A DNA stretch of 40,130 bases from Deltaproteobacteria bacterium. Its GTDB lineage: Bacteria > Desulfobacterota > Desulfobaccia > Desulfobaccales > 0-14-0-80-60-11. The first letter of the stretch is position 1, and each line of letters starts with the position of its first letter. The notes below the pieces were generated by a model. The model saw nothing but the letters and a program-made list of their open reading frames with translations, made no database searches and was not told the origin of the DNA. Shown here in pieces: positions 32,740-40,130 of this stretch. Made by a program: the position numbers and the translations under genes. The stretch spans positions 1-40,130 of the forward strand of contig JACQYN010000061.1 in the NCBI GenBank assembly GCA_016208235.1, read 5' to 3'.

Positions 32740-33516
32740 ATGCCCTTTATTTTTGCAGAACTGGGCGGCCTCCCCTGCTACCGCTCCCCTCTCCTGGCCG
32801 CGTTTCCGGAGGTGCTCCACGGCTTTTTCACCCGCCGGGGGGGAGTGAGCCCGGAACCGTTCCACAGCCTCAACCTGAGCTTCACGGTGGGAGATCAAGG
32901 CCCTTTGGTGGTCCACAACCGCGACCTGGTGCAGCAGGCCTTAGGACTGAACGGGCTGGTGAGCGCCACCCAGGTGCACGGCTGCCGCGCTTTTCTGGTC
33001 ACCGCCGGCAACCCCGCGTCGCCAGCAGAAATTCCCGATTCTGACATCCTTCTCACCCAGCAGCGGGGCCTGGGCCTACTTATCAAGCAGGCGGACTGTC
33101 AGGCGGTGATGCTTTATGATCCGGGGCGCCGGGTGGCAGCCAATGTCCACTGCGGCTGGCGAGGCCAGGTCGCAAACATTCTCCGGGAAGCCGTAACCCG
33201 CCTGCAGGAAAGGTTTGGCTGCCGCCCCCAAGACCTGGTCGCGGCCCTGGGCCCCAGCCTGGGGCCTTGCTGCGCCGAATTCCGCAATTACCGCGAGGAA
33301 TTCCCTCCTGAACTCTGGCCCTACCAGGTTCGCCCCACCTACTTCGACCTCTGGGCCTTGAGCCGGGACCAATTGCAGGCCGCGGGACTCAAATCCCAGC
33401 AGATCGACATCGCCGGAATCTGCACCCGTTGCCGGGACGAGGAGTTTTTCTCCTTCCGGCGGGACCGCATAACCGGTCGCCAGGGCGCAGTGATCGCCCT
33501 CAGGCTGGAAAAGTGA
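32740..33516 (+). CDS. Laccase-domain protein (YfiH/PgeF, LACC1-like)
   Basis: A 258-residue protein of the family first called multicopper polyphenol oxidase and later shown to act as purine nucleoside phosphorylase/deaminase or, in E. coli, to trim mis-incorporated amino acids from peptidoglycan precursors. The metal ligands are visible as His80 (TQVHG), Cys120 (KQADCQ) and His137 (NVHCGWRG). GPSLGPCC is typical as well. The start is ATG 32740 with AGGAAGGA just upstream; the frame is open from TTG 32713. Which of the reported activities applies is not deducible. Confidence 0.9.
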   Translation: MPFIFAELGGLPCYRSPLLAAFPEVLHGFFTRRGGVSPEPFHSLNLSFTVGDQGPLVVHNRDLVQQALGLNGLVSATQVHGCRAFLVTAGNPASPAEIPDSDILLTQQRGLGLLIKQADCQAVMLYDPGRRVAANVHCGWRGQVANILREAVTRLQERFGCRPQDLVAALGPSLGPCCAEFRNYREEFPPELWPYQVRPTYFDLWALSRDQLQAAGLKSQQIDIAGICTRCRDEEFFSFRRDRITGRQGAVIALRLEK

Positions 33517-33621
33517 ATCTGAGGGAGGGGGCATCTGGAGTTAGCGGTAAGCAGTGAAAAAGGGTGGCCCCAATAGGACTTGTTTTTTTACTGCTCACTG
33601 CTTACTGCCCACCGCTCACTG
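33517..33621. repeat. Palindrome fragment and inverted heptamer arrays
   Basis: 33517-33532 (ATCTGAGGGAGGGGGC) repeats the outer arm of the 72-bp palindrome at 15131. GCGGTAAGCAGTGA (33544-33557) and CTGCTCACTGCTTACTGCCC (starting 33591) are inverted 7-bp arrays separated by about 30 bases that include seven Ts. They follow the laccase-domain gene and could form a terminating hairpin. Confidence 0.75.
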
Positions 33622-33654
33622 ACCTTCTGGCCGTCCCCCACACTTCATAACAAA

Positions 33655-33813
33655 TTACTGGCCCGAAGGACCTTGGGGGGATGACCCTTTGAAGAATTTG
33701 TCCTTCAGGTCGTTGTACAGCTTTTTCGTGCTTTCCACCGCCTGCTCCACCTGGCGGGGATATTTATAGCCCACAAACACGCCCGCCGCGAATCCCAAAA
33801 TCGCTAAAAACAT
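33655..33813 (-). CDS. Small membrane-anchored protein, YtxH-like size
   Basis: A 52-residue protein: an N-terminal hydrophobic helix (MFLAILGFAAGVFVGYKYP), then an amphipathic charged helix (RQVEQAVESTKKLYNDLKDK) and a short Ser/Pro/Gly tail. The start at 33811-33813 has GAGAGGA 8 bases upstream. Composition, topology and ribosome site make it a believable gene, though I cannot name a family. It is similar in design to short YtxH-type membrane proteins. A HEAT-repeat gene begins 65 bases to the right, also on the minus strand. Confidence 0.75.
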   Translation of the reverse strand: MFLAILGFAAGVFVGYKYPRQVEQAVESTKKLYNDLKDKFFKGSSPQGPSGQ

Positions 33814-33877
33814 ATGAATCGTCCTCTCTTTGGCGAAGTTATATTTTCACTTGCTTGTCCGGAAGCTGCCTTTGCCT

Positions 33878-34522
33878 CTATCTTTCGCCCAGGGCTTCCC
33901 GGGCCAGTCGGCCCACAGTAGTGCGCCGCAGTTGCTCCTGGTCGTAAAGCTCCACCGGGCCGTCGTCTCCCAGCAGTCCCTGGAGAGCCTCCGCCATGCC
34001 CGGCGGCCTGACCTTACCCAGGCACCAGGCCGCCACCCCCCGCACCTGGGGGTCGGGGGCCCCCAGGAAGGTAAACAACAGAGGGACGGCTTCTTCCAGG
34101 GCCCCGGGGTGAACCTCCCACAACCGCCCCAGCCCCCAGAGCATGGGCGCCCGAGAAAAATCATGTTCCAGAAACCCATAGAACATGGGAAGAATCTCTT
34201 CCACCAAAGGTAACTGGTGACGGCCGATTTCTCCCAGGGCGGACGCTGCCCCCCAACCCGTGCTTCCAGAATCCTCATTCAACTGATAAAGTAGTCGGTT
34301 GATGACCTTGCGCACCTGTTCCGGCCGGGCCGCGGCCACGTAACCCAAACCTTCCGTCGCCCGCCAGTGCACCAATTCACCAGGGGAGAAAAGGAAGTTC
34401 AGGAGTTGTCCGGCCACACCGGACTCCCTGCCCGCCAGATCCGCCAGGGCCGGAAAATCCCCGGCCTCCAGCAAGGCCACGATTTGCTCCCGGAGAGCAC
34501 GGCGGCTGGTGACAGTGGTCAT
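33878..34522 (-). CDS. HEAT-repeat protein, DVU0298-like
   Basis: A 214-residue all-helical protein with several HEAT-like repeats: HWRATEGLGYVAAARPEQVR, WGAASALGEIGRHQLPLVE, APMLWGLGRLWEVHPGALEE and VRGVAAWCLGKV. The arrangement resembles the DVU0298 family described from Desulfovibrio. Such repeats bind proteins or nucleic acid; no catalytic site is visible. No named role is known to me. It could be transcribed together with the small membrane protein downstream. Confidence 0.82.
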   Translation of the reverse strand: MTTVTSRRALREQIVALLEAGDFPALADLAGRESGVAGQLLNFLFSPGELVHWRATEGLGYVAAARPEQVRKVINRLLYQLNEDSGSTGWGAASALGEIGRHQLPLVEEILPMFYGFLEHDFSRAPMLWGLGRLWEVHPGALEEAVPLLFTFLGAPDPQVRGVAAWCLGKVRPPGMAEALQGLLGDDGPVELYDQEQLRRTTVGRLAREALGER

Positions 34523-34678
34523 GTCAGGGGAGTCACGGGGAAAACGGCTTCAGTTAGACGCGGCGGGCTCTAGATGGCCATAAAGGACAGACTACCGCCC
34601 GTTCAAGGTCCTGGCTACTTATAACTGACAAGGGCCCGAAGCCCCCGGCTTTCCCCGGAAAAACTCCTTCATGCAAGA

Positions 34679-35083
34679 TTAAAAGGGAATGTCGTCTTCC
34701 GGCACGCCCCCCGGCGGCGGGCTAAAGGGCGGTTCCGGCTCTTGCGCCCGGTTGCCCGCAAGTCCCAGCATCTGCATGGTATTGGCGATGATGTCGGTGG
34801 TGTAGTGCTTCACCCCGTCCTTTTCGTAGGACCCATACTCAAGCCGCCCCTCAATATAAACCTGTTTCCCCTTGGCGAGGTATTGACCGCAGATCTCCGC
34901 CAGCTTGCCCCAGGCCGTGATCCGGTGCCAGTCGGTGCGCTCCTGCGTGTTGCCCTGGCGATCCTTATATCTCTCGGTAGTGGCTATTCTGAACTTGCAT
35001 ACCGCGGTACCGCCGGCAGTGTAGCGCATCTCCGGGTCAGCCCCGAGATTACCAACCAGGATAACCTTGTTGACCCCAGCCAT
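34679..35083 (-). CDS. ssb: Single-stranded DNA-binding protein
   Basis: A 134-residue SSB: an OB fold (1-105, [47 protein letters not shown]), a short proline-rich linker and the acidic tip DDIPF that recruits repair and replication partners. The linker is short for an SSB. AGGAGG lies before the ATG. It protects ssDNA in replication and repair, near recJ but separated by 400 repeat-rich bases. Confidence 0.96.
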   Translation of the reverse strand: MAGVNKVILVGNLGADPEMRYTAGGTAVCKFRIATTERYKDRQGNTQERTDWHRITAWGKLAEICGQYLAKGKQVYIEGRLEYGSYEKDGVKHYTTDIIANTMQMLGLAGNRAQEPEPPFSPPPGGVPEDDIPF

Positions 35084-35157
35084 GACTCCTCCTTGATGGC
35101 CCTTTGGGCGTTATCATCCTCTATCACAGAACGGTTATAGGGAGCAAGGACTATTGC

Positions 35158-35477
35158 GGTTTTCTGTTTTCGGTTTTTCATTGTCGGTGAAGAAATGTGG
35201 GGTGGGCACTGCCCGCCGAATTCTCAAGTGTGAGGCTCCATAAGATGTTTTTCTTTAATTACGCAAAAGCCTTAATAAAGGCTAGTAGTTACCCCCCTTT
35301 TTTAAAGGGGGGTAGGGGGGATTATATAAGCATTTGAAAATCCCCTTAAATCCCCCTTTAGAAAAGGGGGACTTAAGCTTGCCAGGCCAGACGCTCGGGC
35401 CTGATTTTATGTCATGCAAATTACAAACCCCAACATTATCACTTTTTTGGCTGAAAGCTGATAGCTGAAAGCGGTCA
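35158..35477. repeat. Repeat-rich gap between ssb and recJ
   Basis: In order: a short TTTTCTG/GGTTTTTC heptamer tract near 35158-35180; a GGTGGGC-ACT-GCCCGCC dyad (35201-35217, second copy of 8341-8357); a perfect dyad ACCCCCCTTT-TTT-AAAGGGGGGT (35291-35313) paired with TCCCCCTTT...AAAGGGGGA (35351-35371), which together form one larger inverted repeat; and a third type of 7-bp array, AGCTGAA/AGCTGAT (about 35451-35477), at the 3' end of recJ. No gene is supported between 35084 and 35483. Confidence 0.8.
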
Positions 35478-35483
35478 GCTTCC

Positions 35484-37199
35484 TCACGCCCGCGTCCAAT
35501 CTAGTAACTGCAGCTCCGGGCGCAGGCGCCCCTGGAAGAAGGAGAACCTGGGGCTGAAAGCCACCTCCAAAGAACCGCCCAGGGGGTGGGCCGCGGCCAT
35601 GTCAAAGGCGATGGCCTCCATGAGACAGCCGTTTTGGGCCAGTTGCACCTTCAGGTGCCGCTCCCCCACGATCCGGGAAGTCAGGCACTCCACCCCGGCG
35701 CAGGCCAGGACCGGCTCCGGGTTCCCGGGCCCGAAGGGGCGCAGCCGCTCCAGATGTTGGTAAAAATGGGCATCCAGGTCCTCTAACAGCACCTTGGCGT
35801 CCACTTTTAGCGTGGGCTTCAACGGCTCCGGCCCCACCTGTTGGTCAAAGGCCTGCTCCAATCCCTCTTGTAAGGCCTCCAGGTCCGCGGCCTGAACCTC
35901 AAATCCCGCGGCGGCCTGGTGCCCTCCGAATCTGGACAAAATTTCCCGGCAGGCCGCAAGCCCCCGGAAGAGATGAAAACCCTCGACGCTCCGGGCCGAA
36001 CCCCGCCCCCGGCCTTCCTCCAGGCTCACCAGGGCCACGGGCCGGTGACACGCTTCCGCCAGCCGCGCGGCCACAATGCCCAGGACCCCCGGATGCCAGC
36101 CCTCCCCGGCCAGGACCCAGACCCGCCGGTCTCCCAGGTCTTGCTGCCCCACCAGGTCCAGGGCCTGGCGCATGACCTTCTCTTCCAAGCTCTGGCGCTG
36201 GCGGTTAAGGTCACTGAGATGCCGGGCCTGAATGCGCGCCTGGGCCAGGTCCCGGCTTAGCAATAGCTCCAGGGCCCCCCGGGCCTGCCCCAGGCGTCCC
36301 GCGGCATTGAGGCGGGGGGCCAGGCGGAAGACCGCGTCCCGATAGGAAATGGGTTTGCCCTCCAGGCCCGCCACTTCTTTTAATGCCACCAACCCGGGGC
36401 GCCGGCTCTCCTCCAGGACTTTTAAGCCCTGGCGCACCAGGATGCGGTTTTCCCCCACCATGGGGGCCACGTCCGCGGCGGTGCCCAGGGCCACCAGATC
36501 CAGGTAAAACCGGAGGTTGGGCTCCGGGTGCCTCTTAAACCAACCGCTCTCCCGCAGATTAGCCCGCACTCCCGAGGCTAAAAGCAGGGCCACCCCCACC
36601 CCCGCCAGGTCCGCAAAGGGATAATCCTCCCCTCCCCGCTTGGGGTTGACCACCGCCAGGGCCGGGGGCAACTCCGGCGGCAGTTCGTGGTGGTCGGTGA
36701 CGATCACCTCCAGCCCCTGCGCCTTAGCCCAGGCCACCTCCCGGACGTCGCTGATGCCGCAATCCACGGTGACAACCAGACGGGCATGGTTAGATAGTTC
36801 CCGCAATCCCTTTATTTTTAATCCATAGCCTTCCTTGAGACGGTTGGGGATGTAGGTTGTACAATTGATTCCTAACTCTCTAAAAAAATTGCTCATTAAA
36901 CTAGTAGCGGTTAGACCATCGACATCATAATCCCCATAAATTGCTATAGGTTCACCTTTTATCACAGCTCGGCCCAAACGCTGGGCTGCGGGCTCCAAGT
37001 CCGCCAGCCTGAAGGGCGGATAAAGGCGCTCTAGGCTTGGGTCCAAAAAGGCCAGTATGTCCTCGGATTCATAAATCCCCCTATTCAGCAGAATGCGGGC
37101 CACCAAGGACGGCAATCCATGGCGGGCACTAATATCCCCCACCAACTCCGGCCTGTCCGGATATGCCTGCCATCGCTTCCTACGGCGAAGCAATCTCAC
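35484..37199 (-). CDS. recJ: Single-stranded-DNA-specific exonuclease RecJ
   Basis: A 571-residue RecJ, a 5'-to-3' ssDNA exonuclease used in recombination and repair. The DHH-family motifs are present: DYDVDG (90-95), VDCGIS, TDHHE (168-172), the AGVG region, and in the DHHA1 part GRGSARS and RFGGHQAAAGF. The size is typical. The GTG at 37197-37199 has AAGGAG upstream and overlaps the TGA of the radical SAM gene by four bases. Codons for residues about 80-137 (DNA 36790-36960) are much richer in A/T than the rest of the gene. Confidence 0.95.
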   Translation of the reverse strand: MRLLRRRKRWQAYPDRPELVGDISARHGLPSLVARILLNRGIYESEDILAFLDPSLERLYPPFRLADLEPAAQRLGRAVIKGEPIAIYGDYDVDGLTATSLMSNFFRELGINCTTYIPNRLKEGYGLKIKGLRELSNHARLVVTVDCGISDVREVAWAKAQGLEVIVTDHHELPPELPPALAVVNPKRGGEDYPFADLAGVGVALLLASGVRANLRESGWFKRHPEPNLRFYLDLVALGTAADVAPMVGENRILVRQGLKVLEESRRPGLVALKEVAGLEGKPISYRDAVFRLAPRLNAAGRLGQARGALELLLSRDLAQARIQARHLSDLNRQRQSLEEKVMRQALDLVGQQDLGDRRVWVLAGEGWHPGVLGIVAARLAEACHRPVALVSLEEGRGRGSARSVEGFHLFRGLAACREILSRFGGHQAAAGFEVQAADLEALQEGLEQAFDQQVGPEPLKPTLKVDAKVLLEDLDAHFYQHLERLRPFGPGNPEPVLACAGVECLTSRIVGERHLKVQLAQNGCLMEAIAFDMAAAHPLGGSLEVAFSPRFSFFQGRLRPELQLLDWTRA

Positions 37200-38251
37200 C
37201 TCTCTCCTTGAATAAGAAAATCAATATATTTATTAACTCTTCCAAAAAATATCGGACAATAATTTCTACATATTTTATTATCATTTGGATTATAGCAGGG
37301 AGTTTTTTTATCAATTATTAATTTTGTTATATAATCCGTCTTTTGTAATGTGCCGAGACAAATATGATTATCCATAAATCGATGTACTTGATGAGAGACA
37401 CAAGGATAGATTTTTCCAAAGTTGTCTATGAAAATATTTGCTGACCCCGCATAACAATTAGCTTCATGAGAAACATAATATCTATTTCCTTCTAAATAAT
37501 TTTTCCCTTCATTTTGTCCAAATAACAGATACGCCCGAACTGGCAATTGCGTAAATTTATTTTTCTTGCAAAGATTCTCTATTTCTGGATATACTTTTTT
37601 ATAGTAATATCCAACGTCTTTTGAAGACAACTGTAATTCTTTAACATCATAAATTGGACATAAATTAATATCGTTCGGATTAAATGTATCAATTATCCAA
37701 AGTATTCTATCGAGTAACGATCTATAGTTATAAATAGTTACATTTAAATTAATTTCCACTCTAAACTTTTTATCTTTAGTGCTACTCAAATATTTACCAT
37801 TTTTTACTACAATATCTCATGAATCTCTATGTGTAAATGCATTATGTTCTTCTTTGGTTTGGCCGTATATAGAATATCTTAAACATCTTACATTGTAATT
37901 AACTAATTTTTCTACGTTTTTGATATCCACGAACAAGCAGGTATTAACATCGAAAGGTATATTTTCACAATGAAGTTTTTTAAATATTTTATCAATTTCT
38001 GGATAAATTAAAGGTTCTCCTCCTGTTAAAAGAATACTTTTGGTCAGATTTGACAATTTACATTTATCTATAATTTTTAAAACATTGCTAACATGAATGA
38101 GGGTCGGTTTCTCGCAATGATGTGAACAGTGTAAACAGGCTAAGGTGCATCCATCGCATAATTTTATAGTTATCTGCCAGAATGCTTCAAATGAAGCCGT
38201 TATTCTATTAAAACTATCATTTATATCCTTCTTTATATATTCGGGAAGCAT
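37196..38251 (-). pseudogene. Radical SAM/SPASM gene interrupted by one in-frame TGA
   Basis: The frame reads continuously from ATG 38251 to the stop at 37196 except for a single TGA at 37817-37819. Before it (144 codons) are CDGCTLACLHCSHHC with the CxxxCxxC cluster and LLTGGEPLIYPEI. After it, with no frameshift, come INLNVTIY and a SPASM-like end (NCYAGSANIFIDNFGKIYPC, NKICRNYCP) that would hold extra Fe-S clusters. The TGA sits between HRDS and DIVVKNGKYL, where Trp (TGG) would suit the family, so a nonsense mutation is the simplest reading. UGA readthrough is not excluded. The start has GGGGAAG upstream and overlaps the previous gene by 19 bases. The gene is AT-rich, unlike its neighbour recJ. 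Confidence 0.85.
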
Positions 38252-39917
38252 AATGATATCTTCCCCAAGACATCTTCGGAGATCAACCTTTTCTCATTAT
38301 TAAAGCAATCGATATATTTAATTACATTATTCTTAACACTAACTTCTTCACAATAATTAATTAAATATAATGAAGCTTCGTACGTCCCATAAAAATTAAA
38401 AGGATTGCCACTGGTATTGCGTATAATAGATTTTAGCAATTCGCAAGCTTCAAATTTTTTTCCCTCGTTCAGCAAGCGCAATGATCTTACTAAATTCCAA
38501 CTCATTATACCAATCATATTTCCAAGTTGTTCATTAATCTTGTTAATACGTTTCTCGGTTGCACTAGGAATTATTATATCAGGAGCAATGTATCCTTCTA
38601 ATCGATATCCTTCATAGAATTTTAAAATCTCAATAACGACAATTTGCTCTATCCAGGGAAAGTTTTCTTCCTTGCAAAAGAAAATAGCTTTTTTACCATT
38701 ATCATCAATAAATTTTAAATTTCTCGTCCTGCATGCCAATCGTGTAAGGTCAGTAAATATCTTTGCTTTAAAGTACATATTGTTTTTCTCAAAATCTGAT
38801 TGAGAAAGAGCGGTATTGAAAACATTTTCTGATAAATCGTAAAATTCGAAATCAGTTAAAATATTGCCAATATTTCTCATGCATTGGATTTTATAATAAC
38901 TATCAAGAGCTTTATGCTGATATAAATCTAATAATTTTATGATACTATCATGATATTTTCCTCTTAAGAGGTCGCCCCTAGCATCCCAAAATTTTAATTT
39001 ATTGTCCTCAATGTTATGGCGAACCAAAGACTCAAATTTATTTGTATCACCAATCAATATTAATGATTCTGCCTTCATTTCATTAGGTAATTTATCCCAA
39101 TAAAATTCTAACAATTCTTTTATGGAAGATAACTCCCTTCTTTTTAATGCAGATATTATGGATTTAATCGGGAGATTTCTCGTAATGTCATTCATAGGAA
39201 CTTCTCTTTTAGATAGTTGATCGCTAAGATCATCAAATTTTGTAAGAATCCGGGAGGTTCCCTCTTGTACGATAAGTGCTAACATCCGAGAAGACTGATC
39301 TAATTCTAAAGACGAAACGATACTCGCAACTACTGTAAAGACAACAATGTCAATTGCATAAGATACAATTTCTGGTCTTTCTAATGTATAATTTGAAGAT
39401 TTTTCCTCTAATATTTTTTTTATGTCAGAGATATCGCAGGAAGTTTGAATAAGTCTAGCTGAAATAATTTTACATAAACCATCTTTAACGGCGTCATCAT
39501 TTAACCATTCTTTTATAGCCACCACTTTGAAAATTTCTGGTGGATCTATAACAAAGTTACAAAACTTAGAAAAAATTGATTTGAACCAAGCTTCATTTTT
39601 TCCTAAATTAGTAATTCTTCCGATAACTTCGGATACCACCTTTCTTAGAAATATATTCTCAGGCTCAATCCCCCATTTAATTGCCTTACGTTCTTCATAA
39701 AGACGCTTAGCTGTAGGAAAAATACGATTTGCTATACCTGCCAACTCCTTTAAATATTTAATTTTACCAATCATATTTCTGAGGTAACTTGAAAATTAAT
39801 TCAGATAAATAGTCTTTAGGTTAAATTTATTTTGTTAGCGATTGCAAAGACTCGGTCAGCCAAAGGTACTCCAATTCATTCCTAATCTTCCTATGCAATA
39901 TGTCAAATGTTTTAAAA
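37200..39917. other. AT-rich genomic island between recJ and a metallo-hydrolase gene
   Basis: About 2.7 kb of clearly AT-rich DNA begins at the first codon of recJ and ends at the stop of the hydrolase. It contains the two genes above. No integrase, tRNA or flanking direct repeat was seen, and 39775-39917 holds no gene I can support. Confidence 0.7.
38233..39774 (-). CDS. Large helical/TPR-like protein of unknown function in an AT-rich island
   Basis: A 513-residue, almost entirely helical protein. Residues 1-200 are a charged helical region with one weakly hydrophobic stretch (AIDIVVFTVVASIVSSLEL, about 143-161). From about 205 onward there are helix pairs that look like TPR or similar repeats (IKELLEFYWDKLP, LRGKYHDSIIKLLDLYQ, LSENVFNTALSQSD, LLNEGKKFEACELLK). 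No catalytic motif was found. Base composition and codons (AAA, ATT, TTA rich) differ sharply from the surrounding genome, which suggests horizontal transfer. It overlaps the radical SAM gene, so the two form a unit. A role in defence or peptide modification is possible but unsupported. Confidence 0.65.
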   Translation of the reverse strand: MIGKIKYLKELAGIANRIFPTAKRLYEERKAIKWGIEPENIFLRKVVSEVIGRITNLGKNEAWFKSIFSKFCNFVIDPPEIFKVVAIKEWLNDDAVKDGLCKIISARLIQTSCDISDIKKILEEKSSNYTLERPEIVSYAIDIVVFTVVASIVSSLELDQSSRMLALIVQEGTSRILTKFDDLSDQLSKREVPMNDITRNLPIKSIISALKRRELSSIKELLEFYWDKLPNEMKAESLILIGDTNKFESLVRHNIEDNKLKFWDARGDLLRGKYHDSIIKLLDLYQHKALDSYYKIQCMRNIGNILTDFEFYDLSENVFNTALSQSDFEKNNMYFKAKIFTDLTRLACRTRNLKFIDDNGKKAIFFCKEENFPWIEQIVVIEILKFYEGYRLEGYIAPDIIIPSATEKRINKINEQLGNMIGIMSWNLVRSLRLLNEGKKFEACELLKSIIRNTSGNPFNFYGTYEASLYLINYCEEVSVKNNVIKYIDCFNNEKRLISEDVLGKISLCFPNI

Positions 39918-40130
39918 CTATTCCACCGTTTCTCCCGGCTTCAGGGCAATGACCTTGATATCCGGCTCCCCTTTCAAAAGCTCTTGCAACTCCTCCGGCG
40001 TACCCGTGAGCACCGGGAAAGTCCCGTAGTGCATGGGAATGACCCACTTCGGTTTGAGCAACCGGCAGGCCAGGGCCGCTTCCGCCGGACTCATGACATA
40101 GTGGCTGCCGATGGGCAGCAGGGCCAACTC
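39918..40130 (-). CDS. Metallo-beta-lactamase-fold metal-dependent hydrolase, C-terminal part
   Basis: The last 70 or so codons of a gene that enters from the right edge. ALLPIGSHYVMSPAEAAL and KWVIPMHYGTFPVLTGTPEE are the end of the UlaG/YtkL-like (UPF0173) branch of MBL-fold hydrolases. The His of PMHYG is a late metal ligand. It ends LKPGETVE. The substrate is unknown. Base composition is high-GC, so the island begins right after its stop. Confidence 0.85.
   Translation of the reverse strand, partial: ELALLPIGSHYVMSPAEAALACRLLKPKWVIPMHYGTFPVLTGTPEELQELLKGEPDIKVIALKPGETVE

Noticed and set aside
37790-37819. Selenocysteine at the TGA in the radical SAM gene
   Set aside because: No clear bacterial SECIS hairpin follows the TGA, and relatives of the motif would accept Trp. 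A nonsense mutation is simpler, though recoding is not excluded.

Overview
The window looks like chromosomal DNA of a strictly or largely anaerobic Desulfobacterota (deltaproteobacterial) species. The evidence is indirect: high GC outside one island, several TauE/SafE-type exporters paired with universal stress proteins, NtrC-type regulators, an HEAT-repeat protein of the DVU0298 type, and many short palindromic and heptameric intergenic repeats. No rRNA, tRNA, CRISPR array or transposase gene was seen. The genus cannot be fixed from the sequence.

Layout. 1-1.7 kb: the start of an acyl-CoA carboxylase beta subunit (minus), a hotdog thioesterase and a polysaccharide deacetylase. 1.9-26 kb: a large membrane-stress/signalling cluster. 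It holds two tandem Usp genes, a single-domain Usp, a Usp-like protein fused to membrane helices, a Usp closing the third exporter operon, three TauE/SafE permease operons with different small membrane partners, two paralogous PEP-synthase-like proteins with an unrecognised C-terminal domain, a Cache/PAS histidine kinase with a lone receiver, a HAMP histidine kinase with an NtrC-type sigma-54 activator, and a Lon protease with a receiver domain spliced between its helical stub and its AAA+ module. A RelE/ParE-type toxin-antitoxin pair lies inside it. 26-37 kb: housekeeping genes (PEBP protein, DnaJ-like, moaC, dksA, rlmN, a lipoprotein, a class I amidotransferase, a laccase-domain protein, a small membrane protein, a HEAT protein, ssb, recJ), separated by dense palindromic repeats. 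37.2-39.9 kb: an AT-rich island with a helical/TPR-like protein and a radical SAM/SPASM gene broken by one in-frame TGA. The window ends in the C-terminus of a metallo-beta-lactamase-fold hydrolase.

How the genes may work together (inference). The receiver of the Lon fusion closely resembles that of the nearby NtrC-type regulator, so one histidine kinase may control both transcription and proteolysis. The exporter, Usp and PEP-synthase-like genes around them are plausible outputs. This REC-Lon / NtrC / TauE-Usp / PEP-synthase-like cluster is the best candidate here for a poorly described system.

The intergenic regions are unusual. At least four 7-bp tandem-repeat families sit mostly at the 3' ends of genes and sometimes supply the stop codon. 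A 136-bp element with 12-bp terminal inverted repeats has inserted into one such array with an 8-bp duplication. Several palindromes are nested, with exchanged cores. Repeat-derived sequence also creates false N-terminal extensions on several open frames, so some starts below are placed downstream of the longest frame.
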